A DNA stretch of 64,000 nt from Synechococcus sp. UW69 (lineage in GTDB: Bacteria; Cyanobacteriota; Cyanobacteriia; PCC-6307; Cyanobiaceae). The stretch covers positions 647,026 to 711,025 of the forward strand of contig NZ_UCNW01000008.1 in NCBI RefSeq assembly GCF_900474185.1, read 5' to 3'. The notes below the pieces were generated by a model. That model was not told the DNA's origin. It did not search any database and saw only the letters and a program-made list of their open reading frames with translations. This document shows, one piece after another, positions 19,860 through 29,532 of the stretch; positions within the stretch are counted from its first letter, which is position 1, and each line of letters opens with the position of its first letter. A program made the translations under genes and the position numbers.

Positions 19860-21431
19860 ATGCCCGACATGGGTGCATTCCTTCTCGCCACCCAGGCCAT
19901 GGCCGCCCCTGGTGAGCTGCTGAATCTCTCTCTCAATGCCTCCGCAGTACTGCCTGAAGGCGCAGTGCTGCTGGCGATGATTGCCACCCTCTTGGTGGAC
20001 CTGGCCGGTGAAAAGGTCGCCACACGTTGGGTACCCCCGATTTGCTATCTCGGCTTGGGCAGCTCCCTTGTCCTGCTGGCCTTGCAGTGGAATGCGCCCC
20101 TAGAGCCCTCGTTCCTCGGGGCCTTTCTCGCCGACAACCTTGCGGTGGCCTTCAGGGCTGTCATCGCCCTGTCCACCCTGCTGTCGCTGCTGATCAGCTG
20201 GCGCTATGCCGAGAAGAGCGGTACTCCTGTTGGCGAATACGCAGCCATCCTTCTCGCCGCCACACTCGGGGCGATGCTGCTTTGCGGCGCAACAGATCTG
20301 GTGAGTGTGTTCATTTCACTGGAGACGCTCTCCGTGGCCAGCTACCTGCTGTCGGGCTACATGAAGCGGGATGCCCGCAGCTCCGAAGCAGCGCTCAAAT
20401 ATTTACTGGTGGGTTCGGCAGCTGCGGCTGTTTTTCTCTATGGCTCCTCGTTGCTGTACGGCCTAAGCGGCAGCACAAGCCTCGACACCATCGGACTCGC
20501 CCTGCAGACCAGCACCACTCCTCTCGCCGCCTTGGCATTGGTATTTGTGCTGGCCACAGTTGCCTTCAAGATCGCTGCAGTTCCCTTCCACCAGTGGACT
20601 CCAGACGTCTACGAGGGCTCTCCAACCCCTGTGGTGGCTTTCCTGTCCGTGGGCTCCAAAGCTGCGGGTTTTGCTTTAGCTCTCCGCATCCTCGTTGGCT
20701 GTTTTGGTGCCTTCGATGGCCAGTGGAAGCTGTTGTTCACAGTGCTGGCCGTTCTGAGCATGACCCTCGGAAACGTGGTGGCTCTGGCACAGACCTCAAT
20801 GAAGCGAATGTTGGCCTACAGCTCCATCGGCCAGGCCGGCTTCGTGATGATCGGCATGGTCTGCGGCACCGAAGACGGTTTCGCCGCGATGGTTCTGTAT
20901 ATGGCGGCGTACCTGTTTATGAACCTCGGGGCCTTTGCCTGCATCATTCTCTTCTCCATCCGTACGGGCAGTGATCGGATTTCGGATTACGCCGGTCTTT
21001 ACCAAAAAGATCCCCTCATCACTCTTGGCCTGAGCCTCTGTCTGCTCTCCCTGGGTGGAATCCCACCGATGCTTGGTTTCTTCGGAAAGATCTATCTGTT
21101 CTTTGCCGGTTGGGCGAACCACCAATACCTGTTGGTGGTGGTCGGCCTGGTCACTTCTGTGGTCTCGATTTACTACTACATCTCCGTCATCAAGATGATG
21201 GTGGTGAAGGAGCCCCAAGAAGCTTCCGATGTCGTCAAGGCCTACCCAGAGGTCAACTGGTCCTTGATGGGCATGCAGCCTCTGCGTGTTGCTCTGATTG
21301 GTTGTGTAGCGATCACCGCTGTTGGAGGGATCCTCTCCAACCCCCTCTTCCAGTGGGCCAACACAGCAGTTTCAGGCACACCACTGCTGCAGCAAGCCAT
21401 CGCTCTGTCCAGCTTGAAAGGCCTTGGCTAA
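19860..21431 (+). CDS. ndhB: NAD(P)H-quinone oxidoreductase subunit 2 (NdhB)
   Basis: A proton-pumping membrane subunit of photosynthetic NDH-1, used in respiration and cyclic electron flow. 523 aa from the ATG at 19860 ([15 protein letters not shown]), with about fourteen spans. The transport Glu/Lys residues lie in family blocks ([51 protein letters not shown]). The frame extends upstream to 19758, but that stretch is atypical and crosses the topA promoter region. It overlaps the next gene by 8 nt. Confidence 0.95.
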   Translation: MPDMGAFLLATQAMAAPGELLNLSLNASAVLPEGAVLLAMIATLLVDLAGEKVATRWVPPICYLGLGSSLVLLALQWNAPLEPSFLGAFLADNLAVAFRAVIALSTLLSLLISWRYAEKSGTPVGEYAAILLAATLGAMLLCGATDLVSVFISLETLSVASYLLSGYMKRDARSSEAALKYLLVGSAAAAVFLYGSSLLYGLSGSTSLDTIGLALQTSTTPLAALALVFVLATVAFKIAAVPFHQWTPDVYEGSPTPVVAFLSVGSKAAGFALALRILVGCFGAFDGQWKLLFTVLAVLSMTLGNVVALAQTSMKRMLAYSSIGQAGFVMIGMVCGTEDGFAAMVLYMAAYLFMNLGAFACIILFSIRTGSDRISDYAGLYQKDPLITLGLSLCLLSLGGIPPMLGFFGKIYLFFAGWANHQYLLVVVGLVTSVVSIYYYISVIKMMVVKEPQEASDVVKAYPEVNWSLMGMQPLRVALIGCVAITAVGGILSNPLFQWANTAVSGTPLLQQAIALSSLKGLG

Positions 21432-22110
21432 GGGATCACAAGCGGCAGTCGCTGAACTCAATGAAATCAGCAAGATCTATGGATCCGGTGATCTCGAGGT
21501 CAAAGCACTTGATCAACTGAATCTCACCGTCCGGGAGGGGGATTACCTGGCGGTTATGGGAGCCAGTGGATCCGGCAAAAGCACGGCGATGAATATTCTT
21601 GGCTGTCTCGACCGGCCCACTCGTGGGTCTTACCGGCTGAATGGAGTGGCCGTGGAACAGTTGGACGACGATGCGTTAGCGGACGTCCGTAACCGCTCGC
21701 TCGGGTTTGTCTTTCAGCAGTTCCATCTCCTTGGTCATGCCAGCGCCATGGAGAATGTGATGCTGCCGATGATCTACGCGGGAGTTCCGAAGGACGAGCG
21801 CATTGAGCGCGCCCAAGCGGCCCTAAGCCGCGTTGGCCTAGCGCAGCGTCTAGAGAACAAGCCCAACCAGCTGTCCGGAGGTCAGCAGCAACGGGTTGCC
21901 ATCGCCAGGGCCATCATCAATCGCCCCAGCCTTCTGCTGGCGGACGAACCCACTGGCGCCCTTGATTCCAGCACCACCGCCGAGGTGCTGGAGCTGTTTG
22001 ATGAACTTCACCAGCAGGGCATCACCTTGGTGATGGTCACCCATGAGGACGATGTTGCGGCCAGAGCGCAGCGGATTGCGCAGTTCCAGGATGGTCGGGT
22101 GCTCAAGTGA
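21424..22110 (+). CDS. ABC transporter ATP-binding protein, LolD/MacB-like
   Basis: 228 aa from a TTG start overlapping ndhB. Walker [11 protein letters not shown] (residues 45-54), Q-loop [13 protein letters not shown], signature [14 protein letters not shown], Walker [13 protein letters not shown], then VTHEDDVA. The MacB/LolD/DevA group exports lipoproteins or glycolipids with a FtsX-type permease, which is not visible nearby. Confidence 0.85.
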   Translation: MAKGSQAAVAELNEISKIYGSGDLEVKALDQLNLTVREGDYLAVMGASGSGKSTAMNILGCLDRPTRGSYRLNGVAVEQLDDDALADVRNRSLGFVFQQFHLLGHASAMENVMLPMIYAGVPKDERIERAQAALSRVGLAQRLENKPNQLSGGQQQRVAIARAIINRPSLLLADEPTGALDSSTTAEVLELFDELHQQGITLVMVTHEDDVAARAQRIAQFQDGRVLK

Positions 22111-22141
22111 TGACCACAATGGGTGCAGTGCTCCAGCAGTA

Positions 22142-22528
22142 ATGGAAGAGACCCCTAAGGCTCTTCGTGTTGCACTCGTTGAGGATGACCCGCGCATTCA
22201 GCAACTGATCTGCGCTGAAATCACCGATGAGGGGCACGACTGCTTCAGCTTCGGTTCCGCAGAAGACTTCCTCGACGCAGCAGGCTCCGACAGGTTTGAT
22301 CTGGTGCTGTTGGACCTCATGCTGCCGGGCATGGACGGCTTGACCTGTCTGAAACAGCTGCAGCTGAAGGCAGCCTCAGGAGCAGCCCGGAGGGTGGTGA
22401 TCGTGACGGCTCTCAATGATGACGACAAGCGACGCGAGGCTCTCTCCAACGGAGCAGAGGCCTACGTGCTCAAGCCGGATCTGTTCGAACAACTGCCTCA
22501 ACTGCTCCGGATGCCGTCGATGCCCTGA
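22142..22528 (+). CDS. single-domain response regulator (REC only)
   Basis: 128 aa from the ATG at 22142. It is a receiver domain only: acidic pocket E14/D15/D16, phosphoacceptor D58 (LVLLDLMLPGMDG), Thr in VIVTALN and Lys in AYVLKPD. No output domain follows. The 3' end overlaps the convergent histidine kinase gene by 59 nt, a plausible partner. CheY/Spo0F-type relay or protein-contact output is inferred. Confidence 0.88.
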   Translation: MEETPKALRVALVEDDPRIQQLICAEITDEGHDCFSFGSAEDFLDAAGSDRFDLVLLDLMLPGMDGLTCLKQLQLKAASGAARRVVIVTALNDDDKRREALSNGAEAYVLKPDLFEQLPQLLRMPSMP

Positions 22529-23660
22529 GCCTGAGAAGCAACCGCACGATCGTGGATGTTCCTTGCGATGAGGGCTGCTGGTGGAGGGTCAGCATTCCTC
22601 CACACCCACTGACCAGTTCGCGCGCCAAGGCGAGCCCCAATCCAGGGCCCTCCACCTTGTCGCCATCCCGGTCAGGCTTGCCCCGGGAAAAAGGTGACGA
22701 CCACCGTTCCAGAGCCTCGGAAGGCACAGGGGCATCAAGGCTCTGACTGGTGAACTCCAGGATGCAGTGGTCCAGCCCGTCGCCCCCAGCAAAGGTGAGC
22801 TCAATCGGCATGGATCGATCGCCGTGCTGACAGGCGTTGTCGAGCAACTGATCCAACGCCAGCATCAAGGCCCTTGGATCGGTTTGGACCACCACGTCAT
22901 CCCCGCATTCCAGAGCCTGCAGCTTGAGATTCGGAGCTAACTCCCGGGAGGCGTCATACCAGCGCTGAAGCAGAGGCCCCAAGGGGTGGTCGCCACAGCA
23001 GACCAGATCCGGATCCACCTCCAGGCGCGTTAGCAGCGAGAGATGACCGATCAACTTTTGAATCCTGGCCATTTCCTCTCGAGCCATCGTGAGGCGGGAG
23101 CTCACTGCGTTGGAAAGGTTCTTCAACCGAGCCATCCGTTGCAGATTTCCGCTCACGATCGCCAGGGGCGTGCGCAGCTCATGGGTCAGATCGGTCATGA
23201 AGCGCTGCTGCTGAACCAGGGCCCGTTCCTCGGGGCTGAGGTCGCGCAACGACAGCAACAGGAACGACGACTGAATCAACTCGACCGGCCGCCAACGCAA
23301 CAACTGCACCTGTGATCCATCTCCATCCCGAGACAGCACATGACAACGACTCTCTCCAGAGGTTCGCGGCAAAGGCATCTGAGGATCCAACAGCTGAAGA
23401 GCTGTTTTGGCGTGAGCATCCAAGGGCCTGAGCTTCAGAACATCAGCCAGGGTTTGATTCACCACCTGAATCGGAACCCCTCCCACGAACAGTTCAGCAG
23501 AGGCTTGATTGGCCCAGTGGATCCTGCGATCCACATCGACGATCACCATGGCTTCGCTGGCCGCATCGAAAGCGACCTGCAGCATTCCAAGGGACTGCCG
23601 CAGTTGCGCGATCAGTTCACTGTCCCTCGAGGATGACGAAGAGGAGGCTGAGCTGTTCAT
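22470..23660 (-). CDS. PAS-domain sensor histidine kinase
   Basis: 396 aa without obvious membrane spans, so probably soluble. Ser-rich N-terminus; a PAS domain at about residues 25-140; HisKA with phosphorylatable H160 in LTHELRTPLAIV; HATPase with N box LDQLLDNACQHGD and G box GPGLGLALARELV. It has the enzymatic parts of a functional kinase. It sits between a REC-only regulator and a lone PAS protein 15 bp upstream on the same strand, which suggests a small circuit. Confidence 0.9.
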   Translation of the reverse strand: MNSSASSSSSSRDSELIAQLRQSLGMLQVAFDAASEAMVIVDVDRRIHWANQASAELFVGGVPIQVVNQTLADVLKLRPLDAHAKTALQLLDPQMPLPRTSGESRCHVLSRDGDGSQVQLLRWRPVELIQSSFLLLSLRDLSPEERALVQQQRFMTDLTHELRTPLAIVSGNLQRMARLKNLSNAVSSRLTMAREEMARIQKLIGHLSLLTRLEVDPDLVCCGDHPLGPLLQRWYDASRELAPNLKLQALECGDDVVVQTDPRALMLALDQLLDNACQHGDRSMPIELTFAGGDGLDHCILEFTSQSLDAPVPSEALERWSSPFSRGKPDRDGDKVEGPGLGLALARELVSGCGGMLTLHQQPSSQGTSTIVRLLLRLRASTASGAVEAVVRTDPA

Positions 23661-23675
23661 GCCAGACGGCTCATC

Positions 23676-24062
23676 TCAGCACGATTCCATCAAAGGTCGC
23701 AGCGTTGCTGCAAACGACCAGCTGCCGTCATCGTGTTTCTCAGCCACGATGAAATGTTCACTCTCAATGGCATGCCCATCCGAGCAAAACGTTGCCAGTT
23801 TCAACGGGTGATTCAGCACCTTCGACACCTCCGTCAGTTTGAAACGAGCAAACCCAGCGTGATGAGAATCGCGAAAGCTTGGAGGCAGGATCAGACCGAG
23901 GGATTGACCGAGTAGAGCTGCTTCGGTCCAGCCGTAAACGGCCTTAAAAGGTTCGTTGATTTCCTGCACGATTCCGGAAGCATCAGCACGAACAAACGGG
24001 AGGTCTTCCTGCTCTCGGAGTGCTCGGATTCGATCCTCTGTCCAGGCTCCTGGTGACGACAT
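23676..24062 (-). CDS. stand-alone PAS domain protein
   Basis: 128 aa consisting of one PAS fold: DLPFVRADASGIVQEINEPFKAVYGW, then LLGQSLGLILPPSFRDSHHAGFARFK. No effector domain. The His-rich FRDSHHAGF stretch is common in PAS sensors, but a cofactor cannot be assigned. It is co-directional with the histidine kinase (15-bp gap) and divergent from the OmpR-type regulator, so it may be a sensor or modulator for these proteins. Confidence 0.8.
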   Translation of the reverse strand: MSSPGAWTEDRIRALREQEDLPFVRADASGIVQEINEPFKAVYGWTEAALLGQSLGLILPPSFRDSHHAGFARFKLTEVSKVLNHPLKLATFCSDGHAIESEHFIVAEKHDDGSWSFAATLRPLMESC

Positions 24063-24147
24063 AGCGAAAAGCAGCCGATTTCAATGTAGGGACAAAATCT
24101 TTGAAATTACTTTCTGTGCCTAGAGTGGAATCAGGTTTTGAGGCCGG

Positions 24148-24876
24148 ATGTCACTGGAATCCCAGCCCCGTCTCCGTGTCCTTCTTGTTGACGACGAACA
24201 CAAACTGACCGATCTGCTTCGTCTGGAGCTTGATGTTGAGGGGTACGACGTTGATGTCGCTTCTGATGGAGCGACCGGCCTGATCCGCAGCCGCTCCGAA
24301 CCTGCTCCCGACCTGATCATCCTTGATTGGAACTTGCCGGACTTCAGCGGCATCGACATCTGTCAGCGCATCCGAGCCGGGGGAATCACCATCCCAATCC
24401 TGATGCTCACGGGGCACGACGAAATCACCGATCGGGTCAAAGCTCTGGATGCCGGGGTTGATGATTACCTGGTCAAGCCCTTTTCCATCGACGAATTGAT
24501 GGCGCGGCTGCGTGCCATGCACCGCCGCGCTGAAACGTTCTCAGGGCCCGCCAATGGATCCGACGTCAACGAAGTTCTCCAGGTCGCCGACCTCTCCATG
24601 AACACCCGGACCCGGGATGTGAAACGTGGAGATCGAGCCATCAAACTGTCCGTGAAGGAATACGACCTGCTCAATTTCCTGATGCGAGGTGCCGGCAGGG
24701 TGCTGGAACGTCAGGAGATCATGCATGGGGTCTGGGGAGAAAACTTTTACGGAGACGACAACCTCCTCGATGTCTACATCCGCTATCTGCGTCAAAAAGT
24801 CGAACTGGACGATGCTCCAGCCCTGATCCATACCGTCCGCGGCGTTGGATTCATCCTCAGGGAACAATCGAGCTGA
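24148..24876 (+). CDS. OmpR/PhoB-family response regulator
   Basis: 242 aa: REC domain with D15/D16, phosphoacceptor D60 (LIILDWNLPDFSG), LMLTGHDE and Lys in YLVKPF; linker; C-terminal winged-helix DNA-binding domain (LSVKEYDLLNFLMRGAGRVLERQEIM; VDVYIRYLRQKVE-like block; IHTVRGVGFIL). Divergent from the PAS protein with an 85-bp promoter gap. It is the natural DNA-binding output of this signalling patch, although its kinase is not proved. Confidence 0.92.
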   Translation: MSLESQPRLRVLLVDDEHKLTDLLRLELDVEGYDVDVASDGATGLIRSRSEPAPDLIILDWNLPDFSGIDICQRIRAGGITIPILMLTGHDEITDRVKALDAGVDDYLVKPFSIDELMARLRAMHRRAETFSGPANGSDVNEVLQVADLSMNTRTRDVKRGDRAIKLSVKEYDLLNFLMRGAGRVLERQEIMHGVWGENFYGDDNLLDVYIRYLRQKVELDDAPALIHTVRGVGFILREQSS

Positions 24877-24901
24877 GACCTGTGTTTCGCTCAGGTTCCC
24901 C

Positions 24902-25792
24902 TTAGGGCTGCTGCCGTTCAAGGCTTCGCAACACCTGGCCAAGCAGCACCGAGACAGGATCATTTTCGAGACTCATCACAGAGGACAAATCCAAATCCCC
25001 TGGATCAACGGCCTGCCAACCAGCCCGCGATGGTGTGCGCAACTCGAAATGCAGATGCGGACCCGTGCTTAGTCCTGTGCTGCCAACGCGTCCAATCACC
25101 TCTCCCTGGCGCACCTGCTGACCGGGTCGTACGTAGATCTCCGAGAGGTGGCCATAGAGCGTGCGACGCAATGGATCGGCATGTTCCAGTTCGATGGCGA
25201 CGCCATAGCCCCCCGCAAGACCACTGGTTAAGACCTGGCCGGAGAGAGCTGCCACGACGGGAGTCCCCTCAGGTGCCGCGAAATCCCGACCGGCATGCAT
25301 CAGCCAACTCCCCAGGATCGGATGCAGACGCCAGCCAAACCCACTGCTCTTGAAGGCGTCTCCAGCAACAGGGAAGAGCAGTCGGCTATCGCCGTTTCCA
25401 GGGCTTGGCAGAGGACGCGGCGTGACCGCAAAGACGGATTCCAACCGGAATCTGCCACCATCGCGGGCGAGAAGCGCTGACACGGGAATACGCAGCGGCT
25501 GCTTGGAGGGGATCAAGCGAACACGGGCAGAGGATGGTGCCCCAGGCGAACGCCTAGCCACACCGGAGGCACACTCACGACGCGACAGAGCCCCACTGCG
25601 ACAGGCGTCTTCGAAACGACTGCGGCCCATGGGAACCGCTGGAGCACCACCACGCTGGAGCATCTTGCGCTCCTGGGGAGTGATCACCCGTTGGCGCTCC
25701 AGAGCATCAAGAGACTGGTCAAAACCCTGAGCAGCCGCTGGTGGGATCAGCATCCAGATCGCCGCTAACCAGCTCAGCACTGGATGAGACAT
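24902..25792 (-). CDS. secreted M23-family metallopeptidase
   Basis: 296 aa. Signal peptide at residues 1-22 (cleavage after PPAAAQ likely). The C-terminal LytM/M23 domain has HAGRDFAAPEGTPV (zinc His/Asp), YGHLSEIYVRPGQQV and GPHLHFELR (zinc and catalytic His). The substrate is probably peptidoglycan cross-links in the periplasm. The N-terminal part carries four cysteines. It is convergent with the response regulator and 34 bp downstream of birA. Confidence 0.88.
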   Translation of the reverse strand: MSHPVLSWLAAIWMLIPPAAAQGFDQSLDALERQRVITPQERKMLQRGGAPAVPMGRSRFEDACRSGALSRRECASGVARRSPGAPSSARVRLIPSKQPLRIPVSALLARDGGRFRLESVFAVTPRPLPSPGNGDSRLLFPVAGDAFKSSGFGWRLHPILGSWLMHAGRDFAAPEGTPVVAALSGQVLTSGLAGGYGVAIELEHADPLRRTLYGHLSEIYVRPGQQVRQGEVIGRVGSTGLSTGPHLHFELRTPSRAGWQAVDPGDLDLSSVMSLENDPVSVLLGQVLRSLERQQP

Positions 25793-25826
25793 CGTCTAGG
25801 ACAAATCCTATGGACGGCGGCGCAAC

Positions 25827-26552
25827 TCAGGGCCAGCGTCGCCAGTTTTCGGTCCTTGAACCCTGACGCAACCGAAGAGCACCATCGTTTTCAAGACCAG
25901 TGATTTGCCAGATCTGACCATCCTGAGGATGAAGGAGCTGATCCGACCAGAGACGGGCCTGAACTCCATCGATGCACCAGGCACCATCGCCTCCAAGGCC
26001 GTGACAGTGATCCAAGGCAAGCAGGACCTCCGCTGTCCAACGGATCGGATCCGCAGCCTGCTGCCCTTCAAGCCTCCGCAGGGCAATGCCCTCGCCAGGA
26101 ACAGAATTCCGCACATTCAGGCCCAGTCCGATGCGCAGCAAACGCAGTTGGGAACCACGCTGCACCACCCCCGGGAGAAGACCGGCCAATTTACGACCCT
26201 GAACCAACAGGTCATTGGGCCATTTGATCTGAATCGAAAGGCCCCGCCGCTCAAGCCGTTGCGTCACTGACAGTGCCAGCGCCAAGCCAAGGAGACCGGC
26301 TTGACCAGACGAATGACTCCTCCAGGGCAAAGCGGCACTGATCCAGACACCACCTTCAGGGGAAAGCCAGGTTCGACCCAACTGGCCAACTCCCCTGCGC
26401 TGGTGGGTGGCGATCACAGCGCGCGGCCCCGTCAACGAGGGCTGATCCCGCAACCAAACCGCCAGCAAGTCCTCTGTACTGCTGCACACAGGCACCCGAC
26501 GAATGGTCCATGGGCGCGCTGATGCACCTGCGATACGGCGGTAGATCGCCAT
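25827..26552 (-). CDS. birA: biotin-[acetyl-CoA-carboxylase] ligase BirA
   Basis: Attaches biotin to the carboxyl carrier protein of acetyl-CoA carboxylase. Catalytic core motifs: STEDLL near the N-terminus, the biotin loop QRRGVGQLGRTWLSP, IKWPNDLLVQGRKLAGLL and GLGLNV. No N-terminal repressor HTH. The frame is open to 26702; the ATG at 26552 is chosen for family-like length (about 241 aa), with 26594 an alternative. Confidence 0.88.
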   Translation of the reverse strand: MAIYRRIAGASARPWTIRRVPVCSSTEDLLAVWLRDQPSLTGPRAVIATHQRRGVGQLGRTWLSPEGGVWISAALPWRSHSSGQAGLLGLALALSVTQRLERRGLSIQIKWPNDLLVQGRKLAGLLPGVVQRGSQLRLLRIGLGLNVRNSVPGEGIALRRLEGQQAADPIRWTAEVLLALDHCHGLGGDGAWCIDGVQARLWSDQLLHPQDGQIWQITGLENDGALRLRQGSRTENWRRWP

Positions 26553-26601
26553 CAAACGACCACCACCCCGTTGAGGGCGTCGATGCTTGGTCATCCATCG
26601 A

Positions 26602-27792
26602 TCAGCCATCCATTGCATCCGCAAGACGCGATGCGGCCTCCACCAGTTCGTTGACGGGCCGTACCAGCGCCATACGCAGCCACTGGCGGCCGCCGGCACC
26701 AAAACCCGACCCTGGGGTCAGCGCGACACCGCTGCGCTGGAGCAGTTCCCTGGCGGCATCCTCATCACTCCAGCCCTGACGACGGGCCGCAGCAGGCAAG
26801 GGGAACCACAGGTACATCGCCATCTCTGGACAGGGAACCGACCATCCACGTGCCGTGAGGGTCTCCACCACACGATCCCTGCGCTCGCGATAGATCGGAT
26901 GCAACTGCTGCGGCCAATCAGGGAAGGCTTGCAACGCCTGGATCGCACCCTGCTGCAGAGCCAGGCTCTGATTGAAATCGATAACAGCCTTGGTGCGACG
27001 CAATGCGGCAATCACTGGCGCTGCACCAACCGCAAAACCCAGCCTGAACCCTCCTAGGCACCAGCCCTTCGACAGGGAGAAAAATTCAATTCCGGACGTC
27101 CTCCAGTTCGGAGCCTGCAACAGGCAGGGAGGCTGCCCATCCAGGGCAAGATCGACATAGGGATTGTCGTGAGCAATCACCACATCGTGCCGGGCACCGG
27201 TGGCCATGATTTGGTTGAGGTCTTCCTGATCCCCGACCCTGGCTGAAGGGTTGTGGGGATAGCCCAGCACGAACAACTTGAGCTGATCCCAGAGCGAGGA
27301 GGTAAGTCCCGTCAGATCCGGTCGCCAGTCCTGTTCCGGGGAAAGCGGCAAGGCCTTGGTTCTTGCTGCCGCAAGATGTAGCCCACCGGTGTGGGACGGA
27401 TAACAGGGGTCCAAATGCAGGGCAGCGTCACCTGCATCGAGCACCGCCAGCGGCAGATGGGCGGTTCCTTCCTGGGATCCCACCAGGAACTGAACCTCCT
27501 GCTCGGGATCCACGACGACATCGAAGCGATGGCGACACCAGTCCGCGACGGCGGCATGCAGAGGCCTCAGACCGGTCTGAAGGCAATAGGAACCACTGCT
27601 GGGATCCATGACCGCTGAGGCCATCGTTTCGAGCAGGGCCGTGGGTGGCCGAAGATCGGACGATCCGATGGAGAGATCCACCAGATCTGGACGCGCAGAT
27701 GACGACGCCTGGACCCGGTAAGCATGCTTGGCAGCATCAACGCGGGCGAAAACGGCGTTGCCCAGCGACGCGAGCCGCTTAGAGGTTGGCAT
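26602..27792 (-). CDS. pyridoxal-phosphate aminotransferase (class I/II)
   Basis: 396 aa from the ATG at 27792, overlapping the trxA stop by 14 nt. Fold type I motifs: YCLQTGLRPLHAAVADW, the YPHNPSARV substrate block, AHDNPYVDLAL (PLP Asp/Tyr) and the Schiff-base Lys in SLSKGWCLGGFRLGF. C-terminal Arg in QWLRMALV binds the carboxylate. It resembles the LL-diaminopimelate aminotransferase/alanine transaminase group; the substrate is not certain. Confidence 0.88.
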   Translation of the reverse strand: MPTSKRLASLGNAVFARVDAAKHAYRVQASSSARPDLVDLSIGSSDLRPPTALLETMASAVMDPSSGSYCLQTGLRPLHAAVADWCRHRFDVVVDPEQEVQFLVGSQEGTAHLPLAVLDAGDAALHLDPCYPSHTGGLHLAAARTKALPLSPEQDWRPDLTGLTSSLWDQLKLFVLGYPHNPSARVGDQEDLNQIMATGARHDVVIAHDNPYVDLALDGQPPCLLQAPNWRTSGIEFFSLSKGWCLGGFRLGFAVGAAPVIAALRRTKAVIDFNQSLALQQGAIQALQAFPDWPQQLHPIYRERRDRVVETLTARGWSVPCPEMAMYLWFPLPAAARRQGWSDEDAARELLQRSGVALTPGSGFGAGGRQWLRMALVRPVNELVEAASRLADAMDG

Positions 27793-28114
27793 CCAGGAAG
27801 GACTGCAGCTGCGCTTTGGCAATGGCACCTTCATGCCGCGCCACCACCTCACCGTCGCGGTAGAGGATCAGCGTGGGAATCCCTTGCACCTGATAGGCGT
27901 CACGGGTCTTCGGATTGGCATCAACTTCGATCTTTCCAACGCTCAGGCGATCGCCATAGGCATCAGCGACCCAATCCATAAGAGGGGCGATCAGTCGACA
28001 GGGACCACACCAGGCAGCCCAATAGTCCACAAGGACAGTGCCGGAAGCCTTAAGCACTTCACTTTCAAAACCAGCGTCGGTGAAATCGGCAACAGCTCCA
28101 GCCAAGGCACTCAA
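27779..28114 (-). CDS. trxA: thioredoxin
   Basis: 111 aa, a typical thioredoxin with the redox active site W35-C36-G37-P38-C39, the cis-Pro block GIPTLILY and the buried VDYWAAW strand. A cytoplasmic disulfide reductase. It overlaps the aminotransferase start by 14 nt. Confidence 0.94.
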   Translation of the reverse strand: MSALAGAVADFTDAGFESEVLKASGTVLVDYWAAWCGPCRLIAPLMDWVADAYGDRLSVGKIEVDANPKTRDAYQVQGIPTLILYRDGEVVARHEGAIAKAQLQSFLDANL

Positions 28115-28161
28115 ATGACTGACCCGATCCTATGGAAAACCGGATGACTTTCCCCGGATGG

Positions 28162-28935
28162 TCAGAGCTTGTCGATGGATCGCTTCAAATCTTCGAGCTC
28201 GGCATCCACTTCCTCCACCTGCACTGGCTTCACAGCCTCGGCCGCATCGGCCGCCGGCAGAGCGACCGCTTCAGGACCTCCCTTCAGCTGAGCGCGCAGC
28301 GCTTCGAGATCCTCATCAACGCCACCACCGCTTTCCAGGGCTGCGAACTGGCTCTCAAGATCAGATCCAGCCAGCTCAGCCGCGGCCTGACCGGTGGCCT
28401 CCATGGCCTCCACCTTTTCCTCCATCCGCTCGAAGGCAGCCATGGCTGAATCGGTGCCGATGTTGCCGACGGCGCTCTGCAGCTGCTGCTGAGCCTTGGC
28501 GGCCTGCGCTCGGGCCTTGAGCATGTCTTTTTTGGTCTTGGCCTCAGCGATTTTTCCTTCGAGGGCGACCAGACTTTTCTTGAGGGATTCCACCTGCCCG
28601 TCTTGGGCCTGCACCTGGGATGTCAGTGACGTCGCCGTCTCCTGGAAGGTCTTACGACGGGTGAGTGCTTCACGAGCGAGGGATTCCTCTCCCTTTTTAA
28701 GAGCCAGCTCTGCACGCTCGTACCAGGTCTTCGATTGGGCAGCAGCCTGTTCAGCCTGGTTGGTCAAACGCTTTTGACTTGCAATCGCGAGAGCAACGGC
28801 CTGACGCAACTTGACCAGATCCGCCTGCATGTCGGAGACGGACTGGTCGAGGATCTTGGCCGGGTCCTCCATACCGCTGACAGCAGCGTTGGCATTGGCG
28901 CGAACCAGCCTGCTCAGCCGATCAAAGAAACCCAT
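28162..28935 (-). CDS. PspA/IM30 family membrane-remodelling protein (Vipp1-like)
   Basis: 257 aa and almost entirely coiled coil (residues 20-215) after an amphipathic first helix (MGFFDRLSRLVRANANA) and DPAKILDQSVSDMQADL. A C-terminal extension (about residues 216-257) ends with a short helix (VDAELEDLKRSIDKL), which marks Vipp1 rather than bacterial PspA. The known role is thylakoid membrane maintenance and ESCRT-III-like assembly. 64 bp from the divergent DUF721 gene. Confidence 0.9.
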   Translation of the reverse strand: MGFFDRLSRLVRANANAAVSGMEDPAKILDQSVSDMQADLVKLRQAVALAIASQKRLTNQAEQAAAQSKTWYERAELALKKGEESLAREALTRRKTFQETATSLTSQVQAQDGQVESLKKSLVALEGKIAEAKTKKDMLKARAQAAKAQQQLQSAVGNIGTDSAMAAFERMEEKVEAMEATGQAAAELAGSDLESQFAALESGGGVDEDLEALRAQLKGGPEAVALPAADAAEAVKPVQVEEVDAELEDLKRSIDKL

Positions 28936-28999
28936 TACTTGGCCTCAGACGCGCTGAGATTAGCGAGGTTCTCGCAACGGTTCTGCCTAGGATCAAGCC

Positions 29000-29521
29000 A
29001 TGGCGGTTGCACCTGAATCCCAACGGCGGCGTCTGCCGGGCCTGGAACTGCTCCAATCAGCTGCGCCAGCGCCGGCGGAACCTTTGAAAACCTGTCTGGG
29101 CGCGCTTCAGAGGGAGTGGCGCAAAGACGATCATCTGGCCGCGCTGTGGCAGGACTGGCCGCGGGTGGCAGGCGCCCAACTAGCTCCTCACTGCCGCCCC
29201 TTATCACTCCAACGTGGAGTGCTCACTGTTGGAGCCAGCCATCCCCAATGGCGCCAGGCTCTCCTCTACAACCGGCCCCAACTGATCAGCGCCCTGCATC
29301 AGGCCGGCCATGCGGTGCGTGATCTGCGCATCCAGCAACACCATTCCCTACAAGCCCCTGTCTTGGAGAGTGAAGCCAGCATTTGGGCCCAGCATCCGAG
29401 CCGCACCGATGTCCATGGCATGGGGATCTGCCCCGACTGCGGCAGACCGGCACCCAACGGCGAAATGAAGCTCTGGGGGCACTGCGGGTTCTGCCACCGT
29501 CAGACGTTGTCTGAGTCATAG
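29000..29521 (+). CDS. DUF721/DciA-like protein with C-terminal zinc ribbon
   Basis: 173 aa. The central domain (about residues 25-115; LAALWQDWPRVAGAQLAPHCRPLSLQRGVLTVGASHPQWRQ...) matches the DUF721 family, whose DciA members recruit the replicative helicase. The tail has CPDC and CGFC pairs 18 residues apart, a likely zinc ribbon. The helicase-loader role is inference from the family. It ends 11 bp from the convergent glycosyltransferase. Confidence 0.75.
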   Translation: MAVAPESQRRRLPGLELLQSAAPAPAEPLKTCLGALQREWRKDDHLAALWQDWPRVAGAQLAPHCRPLSLQRGVLTVGASHPQWRQALLYNRPQLISALHQAGHAVRDLRIQQHHSLQAPVLESEASIWAQHPSRTDVHGMGICPDCGRPAPNGEMKLWGHCGFCHRQTLSES

Positions 29522-29532
29522 AGCTCTACTGC

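Noticed and set aside
28115..28161. Yfr1 RNA next to thioredoxin gene
   Set aside because: Yfr1 lies beside a trxA in other picocyanobacteria, but the gap here is only 47 bp and lacks the ACTCCTCACAC core.
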